From NCBI RefSeq assembly GCF_011516925.1, contig NZ_WOTG01000008.1, forward strand, positions 1-64,000: 64,000 nt of DNA, read 5' to 3'. The translations under genes were made by a program, and so were the position numbers. Below the pieces are notes generated by a model. That model had not been told where the DNA came from, did no database searches, and saw only the letters and a list, made by a program, of their open reading frames with translations. The stretch comes from Acetobacter fabarum (GTDB lineage: Bacteria > Pseudomonadota > Alphaproteobacteria > Acetobacterales > Acetobacteraceae). Positions within the stretch are counted from its first letter, which is position 1; each line of letters begins with the position of its first letter. Of the stretch, positions 53,641-63,181 are shown piece by piece.

Positions 53641-55949
53641 TGCCCGAGTGTGCTGAGGAAATTTTTGTAACAGGTTTGGTGCAGGGGGTTGGTTTTCGGC
53701 CTTTTGTATGGCGTCTTGCGCAAAAGCTGGGGCTGCGGGGCTATGTGAGCAACCGGGGCGATGGCGTGCGGATTGTCGTAGCCGGGCCACCAGAGCGGGT
53801 GGCGGCACTGGTGGACGCGCTCGCAAGCCCGCCTCCTCGTGCCCGCATTGTGGCGCTCAAGCGCAGCATGGCGCAGGACGAAGGCTGGCAGGGTTTTACA
53901 ATACAGGCCAGCCAGCCCGGTACGGTGCAGGCTGGCATTGTGGCGGATCTGGCTATATGCCCCGCCTGCATTGCGGAAATTGCGGATAAAAAAGACCGCC
54001 GCTATCAGTATGCTTTTACAAACTGCACAGATTGCGGGCCACGTTTTTCCATTGTAACCGGCATTCCGTATGACCGTGCCCGCACGACCATGGCGGCCTT
54101 TGCCATGTGCCCCGCCTGTGGGGCCGAATATGCCAACCCGCAGGACAGGCGCTTCCATGCCCAGCCCGTTGCCTGCCCGGTGTGCGGCCCCCGGTTGACG
54201 TTTGTCTCCGGACAAAAGGGGAGCAACCCTGTTGTGGGGGATGGGGCGCTTGATCACGCCGTGAGCAGTCTGCTGGCGGGGCAGGTGGTGGCCATAAAGG
54301 GGATCGGGGGTTTTCATCTGGCCTGTCTTGCCGGTTCGGAGGCGGCTGTTGCAGCACTGCGGGAGCGCAAAAGCCGGCCCACCCGCCCGCTTGCGGTTAT
54401 GGTGCGGGATATGGCTATGGCGGAAGACTATGCCCATTTCTGTGCCGCGGAGCGTCAGGCGCTGGAGAATGTCTCAGCCCCCGTCGTGCTGGTCCGCCAG
54501 CGCAGGGAGCGGGCTTTTGCGCCCAATGTGGCTCCGGGTATGGAGCGGGTCGGGCTGCTTCTGCCCTATACGCCGCTGCATGTTGTGCTCATGCAAAAAA
54601 TTGGTCAGCCGCTGGTCATGAGCAGTGCCAACCGTTCGGGGCAGCCGCAGGTTGTGCATAATGCCGAAGCGCTGGAGGACCTGCAGGGCATTGCAGATGC
54701 GTGGCTCATGCACGACCGGCCTATTGCCAGACGGCTGGATGATAGCGTGGTGCGTGTGCTGGCCGGGCAGGCACGGGTTTTGCGCCGGGGGCGGGGGCTG
54801 GCACCAGAACCATTGCCGCTACCGGCTCTTATGGCAAAAGCTCCCCCCGTTCTGGCTATGGGGGGGGATTTAAAAGCCGCGTTCTGCCTGACGCAGGGCG
54901 GGCGGGCTCTGCTGTCCCACCATCTGGGGGATATGGCGCAACTGGCTACGGAGCAGGCTATGCTGGCCGCTCTGGCGGATTACAGGGCACTGTTCGGGCA
55001 AATGCCTGCCATTGTGGCGGTGGATGCCCACCCCGGGTACCGTAGTCGCGCTGTAGGGCAAAAACTGGCGGAAGATCACGGCTGGCAGCTTGAGACAGTC
55101 TGGCACCACCATGCACATATTGCCGCTAGCATGGTCGAGAATGGGTGGGAGCAGGGGCCAGTTCTGGGGCTGGCGCTTGATGGTACGGGTTATGGGCCGG
55201 ATGGCACCTTATGGGGGTGCGAAATACTGATGTGTGATTATGCCCATATGACCCGCTTGGGCCGTTTGGCCACAGTGCCCATGCCGGGGGGAGAAAAAGC
55301 CGCGCGTGAACCCTGGCGCATGCTTTTGGCACATCTGGACAACGCTTTGGGGGCAGAGGAATCCTGCAAAGTGCAGGCACAACTCTGCGCGCTAAAGGAC
55401 AAGCCGGTGGATGCCCTGCGCTCCATGGTACGTGCGGGGGTTAATGCTCCCCTGACCAGCTCCGCCGGGCGCCTGTTTGATGCCATGGCAGCCCTTGTTG
55501 GCACGGCCCCAACCCGCCTGAGTTATGAGGGAGAGGCCGCTATGCAACTGGAAGCGCTGGCTGAAAGGGCAGAAGGAGCCTGTGAGCCGCTGGAGTTTGG
55601 TTTGCATCTGTGCGGCACCTTGCTGGAAATAGACGCTGCTCCCATGTGGCGCGCTGGCCTGCACAGGCTGGTAGAAGGGGTTGCTGCCCCCGAACTGGCC
55701 TGGGCGTTCCATGCCGGGCTGGCGCGTGTTCTGGCCAAAGCCGTAGGCCAGCTTGCCCGGCGTAAGGGGTTGGGTACGGTGGCGCTGGCGGGCGGTGTTA
55801 TGCATAACGGTGTGCTTGTGGGCCTGCTGGTGCCGCTTTTGCAGGCCGCCGGGTTGCGCGTGCTCCTGCCCGCGCATGTGCCTGCGGGGGATGGCGGGCT
55901 GGCTATGGGCCAGGCTGCGGTGGCGGCATACCGGCACAGTCAGGCCTGA
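53640..55949 (+). CDS. hypF: HypF carbamoyltransferase for NiFe cyanide ligand synthesis
   Basis: The start at 53640 overlaps the hupV stop and gives 769 aa. Domains in order: acylphosphatase (about 1-90, VTGLVQGVGFRPFVWRLA), two zinc fingers (CPACIAEI with CTDCGPRF; CPACGAEY with CPVCGPR, about 105-190), a YrdC-like domain (about 205-385, IKGIGGFHLAC, KSRPTRPLAVMVRD) and a Kae1-like carbamoyltransferase domain (about 390-765, VWHHHAHIAASM). HypF makes carbamoyl-AMP from carbamoyl phosphate and loads HypE, starting the CN ligands of both HupV and HupL. The other hyp genes (A-E) are not in the window. Confidence 0.96.
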   Translation: MPECAEEIFVTGLVQGVGFRPFVWRLAQKLGLRGYVSNRGDGVRIVVAGPPERVAALVDALASPPPRARIVALKRSMAQDEGWQGFTIQASQPGTVQAGIVADLAICPACIAEIADKKDRRYQYAFTNCTDCGPRFSIVTGIPYDRARTTMAAFAMCPACGAEYANPQDRRFHAQPVACPVCGPRLTFVSGQKGSNPVVGDGALDHAVSSLLAGQVVAIKGIGGFHLACLAGSEAAVAALRERKSRPTRPLAVMVRDMAMAEDYAHFCAAERQALENVSAPVVLVRQRRERAFAPNVAPGMERVGLLLPYTPLHVVLMQKIGQPLVMSSANRSGQPQVVHNAEALEDLQGIADAWLMHDRPIARRLDDSVVRVLAGQARVLRRGRGLAPEPLPLPALMAKAPPVLAMGGDLKAAFCLTQGGRALLSHHLGDMAQLATEQAMLAALADYRALFGQMPAIVAVDAHPGYRSRAVGQKLAEDHGWQLETVWHHHAHIAASMVENGWEQGPVLGLALDGTGYGPDGTLWGCEILMCDYAHMTRLGRLATVPMPGGEKAAREPWRMLLAHLDNALGAEESCKVQAQLCALKDKPVDALRSMVRAGVNAPLTSSAGRLFDAMAALVGTAPTRLSYEGEAAMQLEALAERAEGACEPLEFGLHLCGTLLEIDAAPMWRAGLHRLVEGVAAPELAWAFHAGLARVLAKAVGQLARRKGLGTVALAGGVMHNGVLVGLLVPLLQAAGLRVLLPAHVPAGDGGLAMGQAAVAAYRHSQA

Positions 55950-56045
55950 AATAACAGATAAAAGTGGAAAGCTGGCTGCCAATTCTGTCGGCAGGGCTGT
56001 GTCCATTGGTGTGTCTGGGGCGGAGCCGCCTGCCTTTTTGGGACG

Positions 56046-56061
56046 TGGCACACTTCTTGCT
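56046..56061 (+). promoter_or_regulatory. Sigma-54 (RpoN) promoter of hupSLC
   Basis: TGGCACACTTCTTGCT matches the -24/-12 consensus TGGCAC-N5-TTGC exactly, 63 bp before the hupS start. RpoN promoters upstream of hup operons are known from Bradyrhizobium, Ralstonia and relatives, where HoxA/HupR-type activators are required. Confidence 0.92.
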
Positions 56062-56123
56062 TTCTCCTTGTAGGTAATTGCGGACCTGTTCTGGTTCGCC
56101 GCCTGAGGAGGACGTCTTCATTG

Positions 56124-57203
56124 ATGGCTGGACTTGAAACGTTTTATGACGTGATGCGACGGCAGGGCATTACCCGCCGCTCGTTTATCAAATACTGCTC
56201 GCTTACCGCTGCGGCCCTTGGTCTGGGGCCTGAGTTTGTGCCCCAGATTGCCAGCGCGATGGAAACCAAACCCCGCCTGCCCGTATTGTGGCTGCATGGG
56301 CTGGAATGCACCTGCTGCTCGGAAAGTTTTATTCGCTCGGCACATCCTTTGGTCAAGGATGTGGTCCTGTCCATGATCTCGCTTGATTATGATGATACCC
56401 TTATGGCGTCTGCCGGGCATCAGGCTGAGGCCATTCTGGACGAGGTCATGGAGAAGTACCACGGCAACTATATTCTGGCCGTGGAGGGGAACCCGCCCCT
56501 TAATGAAGATGGCATGTACTGCATTATTGGCGGCAAGCCATTTGTGGAGCAGCTTAAAAAAGTGGCCAGCGGGGCCAAGGCCATTATCTCGTGGGGGTCA
56601 TGCGCTTCGTATGGCTGCGTGCAGGCGGCTCGGCCCAACCCCACACAGGCAACCCCCGTCCACAAGGTTATTCTGGACAAGCCCATTATCAAGGTGCCCG
56701 GTTGCCCACCCATTGCCGAGGTCATGACCGGCGTTATTACCTACATGCTCACATTTGACCGCCTGCCCGAACTTGACCGGCAGGGGCGGCCCAAAATGTT
56801 CTACTCCCAGCGCATTCACGACAAATGTTACCGCCGCCCGCATTTTGATGCAGGCCAGTATGTGGAAAGCTTTGATGATGAAGGGGCCCGCAAGGGGTAC
56901 TGCCTCTACAAGGTCGGTTGCAAAGGCCCAACCACCTATAACGCCTGTTCTACCGTGCGGTGGAATGATGGCGTGTCCTTCCCCATCCAGTCCGGTCATG
57001 GCTGCATTGGCTGTTCCGAAGATGGGTTCTGGGACAAGGGGTCATGGTACGCAAGGCTCCAGAATGTCGGGGGTTTTGGCATAGAAGCCAGCGCGGACAA
57101 GGTAGGCATGGTTGCCGCTGGAGCCGTAGGTGCGGGCCTTGCCGCCCACGCCGCCATAAGCGCGCTCAGCCGCGCACGTTACAAAGGGGATGATGCCCAA
57201 TGA
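56124..57203 (+). CDS. hupS: Membrane-bound [NiFe]-hydrogenase small subunit, O2-tolerant group 1d
   Basis: From ATG 56124 (GAGGAGG upstream) the protein is 359 aa. The Tat signal has TRRSFIK (17-23), with cleavage after ASA (45). ECTCCSES gives C62, C64, C65 and [10 protein letters not shown] gives C160, C165; in mature numbering these are 17, 19, 20, 115 and 120. Cys19 and Cys120 are the extra ligands of the [4Fe-3S] proximal cluster of E. coli Hyd-1-type enzymes, which confers O2 tolerance. A C-terminal membrane helix (about 318-345) anchors it in the inner membrane facing the periplasm. The whole protein is very close to HyaA. It is translated with hupL (ATGA overlap). Confidence 0.97.
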   Translation: MAGLETFYDVMRRQGITRRSFIKYCSLTAAALGLGPEFVPQIASAMETKPRLPVLWLHGLECTCCSESFIRSAHPLVKDVVLSMISLDYDDTLMASAGHQAEAILDEVMEKYHGNYILAVEGNPPLNEDGMYCIIGGKPFVEQLKKVASGAKAIISWGSCASYGCVQAARPNPTQATPVHKVILDKPIIKVPGCPPIAEVMTGVITYMLTFDRLPELDRQGRPKMFYSQRIHDKCYRRPHFDAGQYVESFDDEGARKGYCLYKVGCKGPTTYNACSTVRWNDGVSFPIQSGHGCIGCSEDGFWDKGSWYARLQNVGGFGIEASADKVGMVAAGAVGAGLAAHAAISALSRARYKGDDAQ

Positions 57204-59020
57204 CCACGCTCCAGACACCAAACGGTTTTGCGCTTGATAACGGTGGCAAGCGCATTGTGGTGGACCCGCTGACCCGCATTGAAGGGCATATGCGCGTTGA
57301 AGTTAATGTGGATGAGCAGAACATCATCCGCAATGCGGTTTCCACCGGCACAATGTGGCGCGGGCTGGAGGTTATTCTGCGTGGGCGCGACCCGCGTGAC
57401 GCATGGGCTTTTGTGGAGCGTATCTGCGGTGTGTGCACCGGCTGCCATGCTCTGGCCTCCGTGCGTGCGGTGGAAGATGCGCTGGATATTCGCATTCCCA
57501 CCAACGCATTCCTTATCCGCCAGATCATGGCCAAGGTTCTGGCATGGCATGACCATGTCGTGCATTTTTACCACCTGCATGCGCTGGACTGGGTTAATCC
57601 GGTCAATGCTCTGCGGGCGGACCCACGTGCAACATCCATGTTGCAGCAATCGGTTTCTCCCAACCACGCCAAATCTTCTCCCGGTTATTTCCGCGATGTG
57701 CAGAACAGGTTGAAAAAATTTGTGGAGAGCGGGCAGCTCGGCATTTTCAAAAACGGGTACTGGGACAGCAAAGCCTATCTGCTCCCGCCCGAAGCCGATC
57801 TTATGGCTGTAACGCACTACCTTGAAGCACTGGATTTTCAAAAAGAAATTGTAAAAATCCATACCATTCTGGGGGGTAAAAACCCGCACCCCAACTACAT
57901 GGTTGGCGGCGTTCCCTGCGCGATCAATATTGATGGGGACATGGCAGCGGGGGCTCCGCTGAACATGGAGCGCCTGAACTTCATCAAACAAAAGCTGGAT
58001 GAGGCTTACGAGTTTTCGCAAAACGTGTATGTGCCCGATGTTATCGCGATTGCCAGCTATTACAAAAACTGGCTCTACGGTGGTGGTCTGGCAAACCATA
58101 ACCTCATGGATTACGGCGATTACCCAACTGTGCAGGGGGATAAATCCACTGACCGTCTGCCCGGTGGTGTAATCCTGAATGGCAACTGGAACGAAATCCA
58201 CCCGATTGATGCCCGTGACCCGCAACAGGTGCAGGAGTTTGTAACCCATAGCTGGTACAGCTACGGGCAGGGCCGTGAAGATATTGGGCTGCATCCATGG
58301 GATGGGGTAACCGACCCACATTACGCTCTGGGCAGTGGGGCCAAAGGCACGCGCACCAATATTGAGGCGGTGGACGAAAACGCCAAATATTCGTGGGTCA
58401 AAGCACCGCGCTGGCGTGGCAATGCGTGTGAGGTCGGGCCTCTGGCGCGCTATATTCTGGCGTATGCAAAAGGCGTGCCCTACGTTAAGGCGCAGGTGGA
58501 TGATGCACTGGGGCGCTTTAACGCGCTGGCGGGCACCAGCTTTACCCCGCAGCAGGCGCTGCCAACCACCATTGGGCGTACGTTAACCCGCGCGCTGGAA
58601 GGGCATTATTGTGCCCAGCAGTTGCTGGATGATTACGATGCCCTGATCACAAATATCCGCAATGGTGATCTGGCAACAGCCAATATGTCCCGCTGGGACC
58701 CCGCAACATGGCCCAAGGAAGCAAAAGGCGTTGGCCTTGTGGCTGCTCCGCGTGGGGGTCTTGGTCACTGGATCAAAATCAAGGATGGCCGGATAGAAAA
58801 CTACCAGTGCGTGGTGCCCAGCACATGGAACGCAGGCCCGCGTGATGCCAAAGGCAATATTGGTGCATTCGAAGCCTCGCTTCTGGGCACGCCCATGGCC
58901 AACCCCGAACAGCCGGTGGAAATCCTGCGCACCCTCCATTCGTTTGACCCCTGCATGGCCTGCGCCACGCATGTCATGGCACCAGATGGGGATGAACTCG
59001 CCCGCGTAACCGTGCGCTAA
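57200..59020 (+). CDS. hupL: Membrane-bound [NiFe]-hydrogenase large subunit
   Basis: The 606-aa catalytic subunit oxidises H2. The NiFe ligands are in [14 protein letters not shown] (C76, C79) and DPCMACATH (C585, C588). The last 15 residues after H591 are the extension removed by HupD once nickel is in place. It has no signal peptide and is exported with HupS by Tat. The start codon overlaps the hupS stop. Residues E/R around the active site, such as [12 protein letters not shown] near 24-35, are normal. Confidence 0.97.
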   Translation: MTTLQTPNGFALDNGGKRIVVDPLTRIEGHMRVEVNVDEQNIIRNAVSTGTMWRGLEVILRGRDPRDAWAFVERICGVCTGCHALASVRAVEDALDIRIPTNAFLIRQIMAKVLAWHDHVVHFYHLHALDWVNPVNALRADPRATSMLQQSVSPNHAKSSPGYFRDVQNRLKKFVESGQLGIFKNGYWDSKAYLLPPEADLMAVTHYLEALDFQKEIVKIHTILGGKNPHPNYMVGGVPCAINIDGDMAAGAPLNMERLNFIKQKLDEAYEFSQNVYVPDVIAIASYYKNWLYGGGLANHNLMDYGDYPTVQGDKSTDRLPGGVILNGNWNEIHPIDARDPQQVQEFVTHSWYSYGQGREDIGLHPWDGVTDPHYALGSGAKGTRTNIEAVDENAKYSWVKAPRWRGNACEVGPLARYILAYAKGVPYVKAQVDDALGRFNALAGTSFTPQQALPTTIGRTLTRALEGHYCAQQLLDDYDALITNIRNGDLATANMSRWDPATWPKEAKGVGLVAAPRGGLGHWIKIKDGRIENYQCVVPSTWNAGPRDAKGNIGAFEASLLGTPMANPEQPVEILRTLHSFDPCMACATHVMAPDGDELARVTVR

Positions 59021-59033
59021 GGGGGATAGCCCG

Positions 59034-59795
59034 ATGGTTCCATCCAAATCAAACATCCTGACCGACGAGGATTTGCAGGGCACAAACCTGCAGGGGCAAA
59101 ACGCGCGCGCATTGCGTGCGCGCAAGCTCACCACGATTTATGTGTATGAAGCCCCTGTGCGGCTCTGGCATTGGGTGACTGCGGCCTCTATCGTTGTGCT
59201 GGTTATTACCGGGTATTTTATTGGCTCTCCTCCCCCCTCACTGTCGGGGGAGGCCAGTAACCATTTTCTTATGGGCTGGATCCGCTACCTGCATTTTTCT
59301 GCGGCGTGGATTTTTGCCGTAGGGTTTGCCGGGCGTATTTTATGGACCTTTATGGGCAATATTTACACGCGGGAGCTTTTTTATATCCCGGTCTGGCGCA
59401 AGGATTACTGGAAAGGCCTGCTGGACGAAATACTGGTCTATGCCTTTATCAAAAAGCAGGGCGAAAAAACAATCGGGCATAACCCGCTTGCCCGTACGGC
59501 CCTGTTCTTCTGCTTTACCCTGACCGGCCTGTTCATGATTATCAGCGGGTTCGCGCTGTATTCTGATGGCACCGGAATTGATAGCTGGGAAGGCAGGGTT
59601 TTTGGCTGGGTCATGCCTTGGCTTGGGGGCAGTCTTGGCACTCACTTCCTGCACCACTGGGGTATGTGGGTTATTATTCTGTTTGTTATGATTCATATCT
59701 ACACCGTCACGCGGGAGGATATTATGTCCCGTCAGACGTTGCTCTCCGCCATGACCAATGGCTACCGCTCTTACAGGGATGACCGCCCTGAGTGA
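59034..59795 (+). CDS. hupC: Hydrogenase cytochrome b subunit HupC/HyaC
   Basis: The 253-aa integral membrane protein takes electrons from HupS to ubiquinone. Four membrane segments are seen (about 45-68, 85-105, 160-180, 205-225). Haem ligand histidines are in RLWHWVTAAS, RYLHFSAAW and FLHHWGMW/MIHIYTVTRED. It starts 13 bp after hupL, so the functional trio HupSLC is one operon. A terminator follows at 59843-59881. Confidence 0.95.
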   Translation: MVPSKSNILTDEDLQGTNLQGQNARALRARKLTTIYVYEAPVRLWHWVTAASIVVLVITGYFIGSPPPSLSGEASNHFLMGWIRYLHFSAAWIFAVGFAGRILWTFMGNIYTRELFYIPVWRKDYWKGLLDEILVYAFIKKQGEKTIGHNPLARTALFFCFTLTGLFMIISGFALYSDGTGIDSWEGRVFGWVMPWLGGSLGTHFLHHWGMWVIILFVMIHIYTVTREDIMSRQTLLSAMTNGYRSYRDDRPE

Positions 59796-59842
59796 GAGGA
59801 CTGTGACCATAAAACTGGTCAATCTGGAAATATAGAGTCCAC

Positions 59843-59881
59843 AAAATCCCGCCATCACATTTACGTGTTGGTGGGATTTTT
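59843..59881 (+). terminator. Rho-independent terminator between hupC and hupD
   Basis: A 12-bp stem with one G-T pair (59843-59854 with 59869-59880) and 14-nt loop ends in TTTTT. It separates the structural operon from the maturation operon. Confidence 0.85.
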
Positions 59882-59917
59882 GTATTTGCCCGGTCGCGTA
59901 TCTGCCATTCTGGAAGT

Positions 59918-59933
59918 TGGCATGGTTCTTGCT
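59918..59933 (+). promoter_or_regulatory. Second sigma-54-type promoter, ahead of hupD
   Basis: TGGCATGGTTCTTGCT is a one-base variant of TGGCAC-N5-TTGC, 81 bp before the hupD start and just after the terminator. It suggests that the maturation genes are switched on by the same H2-responsive activator as hupSLC. Confidence 0.8.
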
Positions 59934-60013
59934 TCTATTGAATGGCAGGAAAAGCGCGAACCAGTTCAGGCCGGTTCGCTGTTTCCCACACAGGGTAGCA
60001 GGAGGCGGCAGAC

Positions 60014-60664
60014 GTGGCGGCAGACGCGGTTCTATATGGCAATGAGCGGAAAATTCTGGTGCTGGGCATCGGGAATATCCTGTGGGCAGATGAGGGGTTT
60101 GGTGTTCGGGCTGTTGAGCACCTTGCCGCGCATTACAGTTTTGGCCCGGATGTGCAGATCATGGATGGTGGCACACAGGGGCTATACCTGCTGCCCGTGC
60201 TGGAAGACCTTGAAACCCTGATTATAGTGGATGCCATAGATTTTGGCCTCGCCCCCGCCACCTTGCACCATGTGGAAGGCTCTGCCGTGCCCGCCACAAT
60301 TGGCGCGCGGAAGATGAGCCTCCACCAGACCGGTTTTCAGGAAGTGCTGGCCCTGCTGGAGCTGCGTGGCCATGCACCGCGCGCTATTCATCTGGTGGGC
60401 GTACAGCCTGTGACCATGCAGGATTATGGCGGAGGATTGACCGAGGCCGTTGCCCGGCAGGTGCCCCACGCCGTGCATATGGTGCTGGAGCTTCTGGCGC
60501 AGCGCTACGGTGTTTGCCCCACGCCCTTGCAACACGCACCAGCGCCGGGGGCAGGGGTAATGACTCAGGCCGTAGCCCGCACGGCGTATGAGCAGGGCCG
60601 CCCGTCCGAAGAACTGGCCTGCCGCTATGGTGATGAACGCGTGCTTGCGCGTAGCGGGGTATAA
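60014..60664 (+). CDS. hupD: Hydrogenase maturation endopeptidase HupD/HyaD
   Basis: The GTG start is set by GGAGG 8 bp upstream. The 216-aa protein has the nickel-probing residues of the family: Glu in LGIGNILWADEGFGV (about residue 27), Asp in VDAIDFG (about 73) and His in SLHQTGF (about 104). It clips the C-terminal 15 residues of HupL after nickel insertion. The C-terminus is longer than in HyaD by about 20 residues. It is 81 bp after the sigma-54-type promoter and 3 bp before hupF. Confidence 0.93.
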   Translation: MAADAVLYGNERKILVLGIGNILWADEGFGVRAVEHLAAHYSFGPDVQIMDGGTQGLYLLPVLEDLETLIIVDAIDFGLAPATLHHVEGSAVPATIGARKMSLHQTGFQEVLALLELRGHAPRAIHLVGVQPVTMQDYGGGLTEAVARQVPHAVHMVLELLAQRYGVCPTPLQHAPAPGAGVMTQAVARTAYEQGRPSEELACRYGDERVLARSGV

Positions 60665-60667
60665 ACC

Positions 60668-61036
60668 ATGTGCCTTGGCATCCCCATGAAAGTGCTGCGT
60701 TGCGAAGGGAGCTTTGCGCTTTGCGTGGCAGAATCTCCCCCCGGCCAGCAGCAGTCCGCCCGGCAGGAGCAGGTTGATACCATACTGGTGCCCCATGTGC
60801 AGGAAGGGGACTATGTGTTGGTTTTTATGGGCATGGCACGTGCACGCATGGAGCCGGATGAGGCCCGCAAACTGCAAGATGCCCTTCAGGCTCTAGCCAC
60901 ACTGGCCGCAGCGCCAGTGGATGCAGGGGCCGCCCAGCAAATTGTAACCCACGGGTTTGCAGACCTGTGCAATGCGCCACCGCGCCTTCCCCCCCACCTT
61001 CAGGCTGCATTCGATGCAGGGCTTACGGAGGCCTGA
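60668..61036 (+). CDS. hupF: HypC-family chaperone HupF
   Basis: The 122-aa protein begins MCLGIPMKVL, the MCxGxP start in which Cys2 ties the chaperone to the large subunit or to HypD. VPHVQEGDYVLVFMGMARARM is typical. It is longer than HypC (near 80-90 aa) as is HupF, which protects HupL during maturation in the presence of O2. It lies in the hupD operon. Confidence 0.9.
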   Translation: MCLGIPMKVLRCEGSFALCVAESPPGQQQSARQEQVDTILVPHVQEGDYVLVFMGMARARMEPDEARKLQDALQALATLAAAPVDAGAAQQIVTHGFADLCNAPPRLPPHLQAAFDAGLTEA

Positions 61037-61042
61037 GTAAAA

Positions 61043-61453
61043 ATGTCCGTTCTAGAACTTCCTCTGGTGCAGGGGTTAACAACCCGGCACGGTATGCCCG
61101 TTTTGCACACGCTGGAGCAGGCACAGGCAGGCTATGTGCTGCTGTTGCTACCTAGCCACGCCAGAATACATCTGGAAACTCCAGACCTTGCAGCCATTTT
61201 GCCGGACCTGTTGCAGTTGGGGGCTGCCCATTTGCGGGGCGCGCAACCGATCAGTGGCGCTGTGGCAGATGCCGCGCTGGAGGCCGAACTGGTGCGGGAT
61301 GAGGGTGATCTTTCCCTCCCCGCACTGGTGGTGCTGGAAAACGGGCAGGTCAAAGCCAGCATTGCGCGCATGCGCGACTGGGATACCTATGTCAGCAGGT
61401 TTGGGGCACTTTTTGCTCCCTCCACAACAGCAGGCGGGGAGCCGGTGGTATGA
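61043..61453 (+). CDS. hupG: Thioredoxin-fold hydrogenase accessory protein HupG/HyaE
   Basis: The 136-aa protein fits HupG/HyaE: thioredoxin-like fold without the CxxC (no cysteine is present), with ALVVLENGQVKASIARMRDWDTY in the C-terminal half. HyaE/HoxO proteins hold the Tat-bearing small subunit until it is mature. It overlaps hupH by 4 bp. Confidence 0.88.
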   Translation: MSVLELPLVQGLTTRHGMPVLHTLEQAQAGYVLLLLPSHARIHLETPDLAAILPDLLQLGAAHLRGAQPISGAVADAALEAELVRDEGDLSLPALVVLENGQVKASIARMRDWDTYVSRFGALFAPSTTAGGEPVV

Positions 61454-62340
61454 GCGCATCTTTTATGTTCCCCCCCGTCGGGTTTGGTCCGGGTTCGCAG
61501 ATCGGGCAGGAAGATGAGGAACTGAACTATCTGGCCATGCCATCGGGCGTTCATGTGTACGAACCCCATGTGCCCGAGATTGATGACCCGGCTACCATGG
61601 CGGCAACGCTTGCCTTTCTGGGCGACCTGCAAAAACAGGCACAGGCATGGCGGGAGGGAGATGCCCGCATGCTGCCCCGGCACAACCTGAGCCCGGCTGC
61701 TGGTGCTGCGGTAAATGATGCTCTGGGGGAGGGGGAAGTCTCCGCCAGGCTGGAAGACACCGCAGGGCTGGTAGAGGTGCAGGAAACGGTTTTTGCAGGC
61801 ATATGGTCCCTACGTGCCTATGGTGGTCCGCCGGGGCAGGATGTGCGTGAACAGGTGGAGGTCTCGGCTTTTCCCAAAGCACTTCTGGCGCGTGCGTTCC
61901 CGCTCAGGCGTGCCCGCCCCGATATGGCGGCGGGTGTGGCTGATGGGGTTGTGAACGCTCCCGCTATTTTGACCGAACTGTTTGACCGGAGCGAAAACTG
62001 GAAGCCCCAGAATAGCCCCCATGTTGTCAACCTGAGCCTGCTGCCCCATACGCCGGAGGATATGGCCCTGCTGGAAACCAGTCTGGGCCGGGGGCGGCTG
62101 ACCATTCTCTCACGCGGGTATGGCAACTGCCGGATAGAGGCAACAGCAACGCCCCATGTCTGGCGTGTGCGTTATTTTAATTCCATGGATACGCTTATTC
62201 TGGACACGATAGAAGTGTCTGCCGTGCCCGAAGTGGCCTGCGCTGCGGTGGAAGATATTGCAGATTCTGCCACCCGCCTGCGCGAAATATGCGCCGTGCT
62301 GCAAGAGGAAAGTGCCAGCCCGCAGGGAGGGCAGGCATGA
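61450..62340 (+). CDS. hupH: Hydrogenase assembly protein HupH/HyaF
   Basis: The 296-aa protein resembles HupH/HyaF/HoxQ: VGFGPGSQIG near the start, LNYLAMPSGVHVYEPHVPE (residues about 26-44), SLLPHTPEDMALLETSLGRG near 195 and GYGNCRIEATATPHVWRVRYFNSMD (quoted in parts) near 220. These proteins help mature the small subunit FeS clusters with HupG. The start overlaps hupG (ATGA) and its stop overlaps hupIJ. Confidence 0.92.
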   Translation: MSASFMFPPVGFGPGSQIGQEDEELNYLAMPSGVHVYEPHVPEIDDPATMAATLAFLGDLQKQAQAWREGDARMLPRHNLSPAAGAAVNDALGEGEVSARLEDTAGLVEVQETVFAGIWSLRAYGGPPGQDVREQVEVSAFPKALLARAFPLRRARPDMAAGVADGVVNAPAILTELFDRSENWKPQNSPHVVNLSLLPHTPEDMALLETSLGRGRLTILSRGYGNCRIEATATPHVWRVRYFNSMDTLILDTIEVSAVPEVACAAVEDIADSATRLREICAVLQEESASPQGGQA

Positions 62341-63179
62341 GCAGCCTCACCCCACGGTTTGAGGGGTCTTATCTGGGGGATACCGCACGTCTGGCGGATG
62401 ATGCGGTTATGGAATGCAAGATCTGCTGGAGTGTGTATGACCCCGCAGAAGGGTGCGAGGTATGGCAGGTGCCCCCGCATACACCGTTTTCCAGCCTGCC
62501 GGATTACTGGCGCTGCCCTACATGCGATGGCGCAAAAGAGCAGTTTATGGTGGTGTCGGCATCCCCCGTGCCGCCCGGGCCTGCGGGGGAGGTAGCCGCC
62601 AGTAATGCCGCCCTTACGCAAGAGGAGCCCAAACACACGCCAGACCCGGCCAGTGGCTTTGCCCGTGCGCTGGAAGATGTGTTTGCAGATATTTATGCCA
62701 GCAAGATGCGGGGCCTGCCGTTTGTAAACGAAGCGCTTAACGTTAAGGCCGTAGGGTTCTGTTCGTTTGAAGGGCAGTTGGTCGGGGCATTGGTCACACC
62801 GTGGTTCATGAACCTGATCGTGCTCCCCGCTGCGGGTACGGATTGGTCTAGCGTGGTTTCGGGCCATAAAAAACTGCTGGAATTCCCCTCCGGAGCCTAC
62901 GAGTTTACTGCGGCCTTGCGTGATGGAGGGGACGGCGCACTTCCGGGTTACTGGGCGTGTTCGCTGTTTTCACCCATGTTCAATTTTACCACCATGCTGC
63001 AAGCGGTTGATACGGCGCAGGCTGCCGTGCGCGGCTTGCTGGACCCTGCACTCCACCCGCAGCCCGGCACCGCCCAAACCGCAGCACCCGTTCCGCAGGC
63101 CGGGCAACCGGCAGAAACGCCGGATATGGACCGCAGGAGCCTTCTGGTCGGTCAGTCAGCCAGAAGGGCGGGGGGCTAG
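62337..63179 (+). CDS. hupJ: Rubredoxin-HupJ fusion protein
   Basis: The start at 62337 (GGGAGGG upstream) overlaps the hupH stop and gives 280 aa. Residues about 22-70 are a rubredoxin: CKICWSVYDPAEG and later CPTCDGAKEQF hold the four Cys of HupI. After a Pro/Ala linker (about 75-105) residues 110-240 match HupJ/HybE (ALEDVFADIYASKMRGLPFVN in part; WFMNLIVLPAA; FPSGAYEFT; SLFSPMFNF). HupI and HupJ are separate genes in rhizobia, so this is a fusion. It probably supports FeS cluster assembly on HupS in the presence of O2. The C-terminal 40 residues are low complexity. Confidence 0.92.
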   Translation: MSSLTPRFEGSYLGDTARLADDAVMECKICWSVYDPAEGCEVWQVPPHTPFSSLPDYWRCPTCDGAKEQFMVVSASPVPPGPAGEVAASNAALTQEEPKHTPDPASGFARALEDVFADIYASKMRGLPFVNEALNVKAVGFCSFEGQLVGALVTPWFMNLIVLPAAGTDWSSVVSGHKKLLEFPSGAYEFTAALRDGGDGALPGYWACSLFSPMFNFTTMLQAVDTAQAAVRGLLDPALHPQPGTAQTAAPVPQAGQPAETPDMDRRSLLVGQSARRAGG

Positions 63180-63181
63180 GT

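Noticed and set aside
59865-60221. ORF of 118 codons between hupC and hupD
   Set aside because: It covers the terminator and the sigma-54-type promoter and overlaps hupD in another frame; GTG at 60014 with GGAGG is the better start for a real protein.
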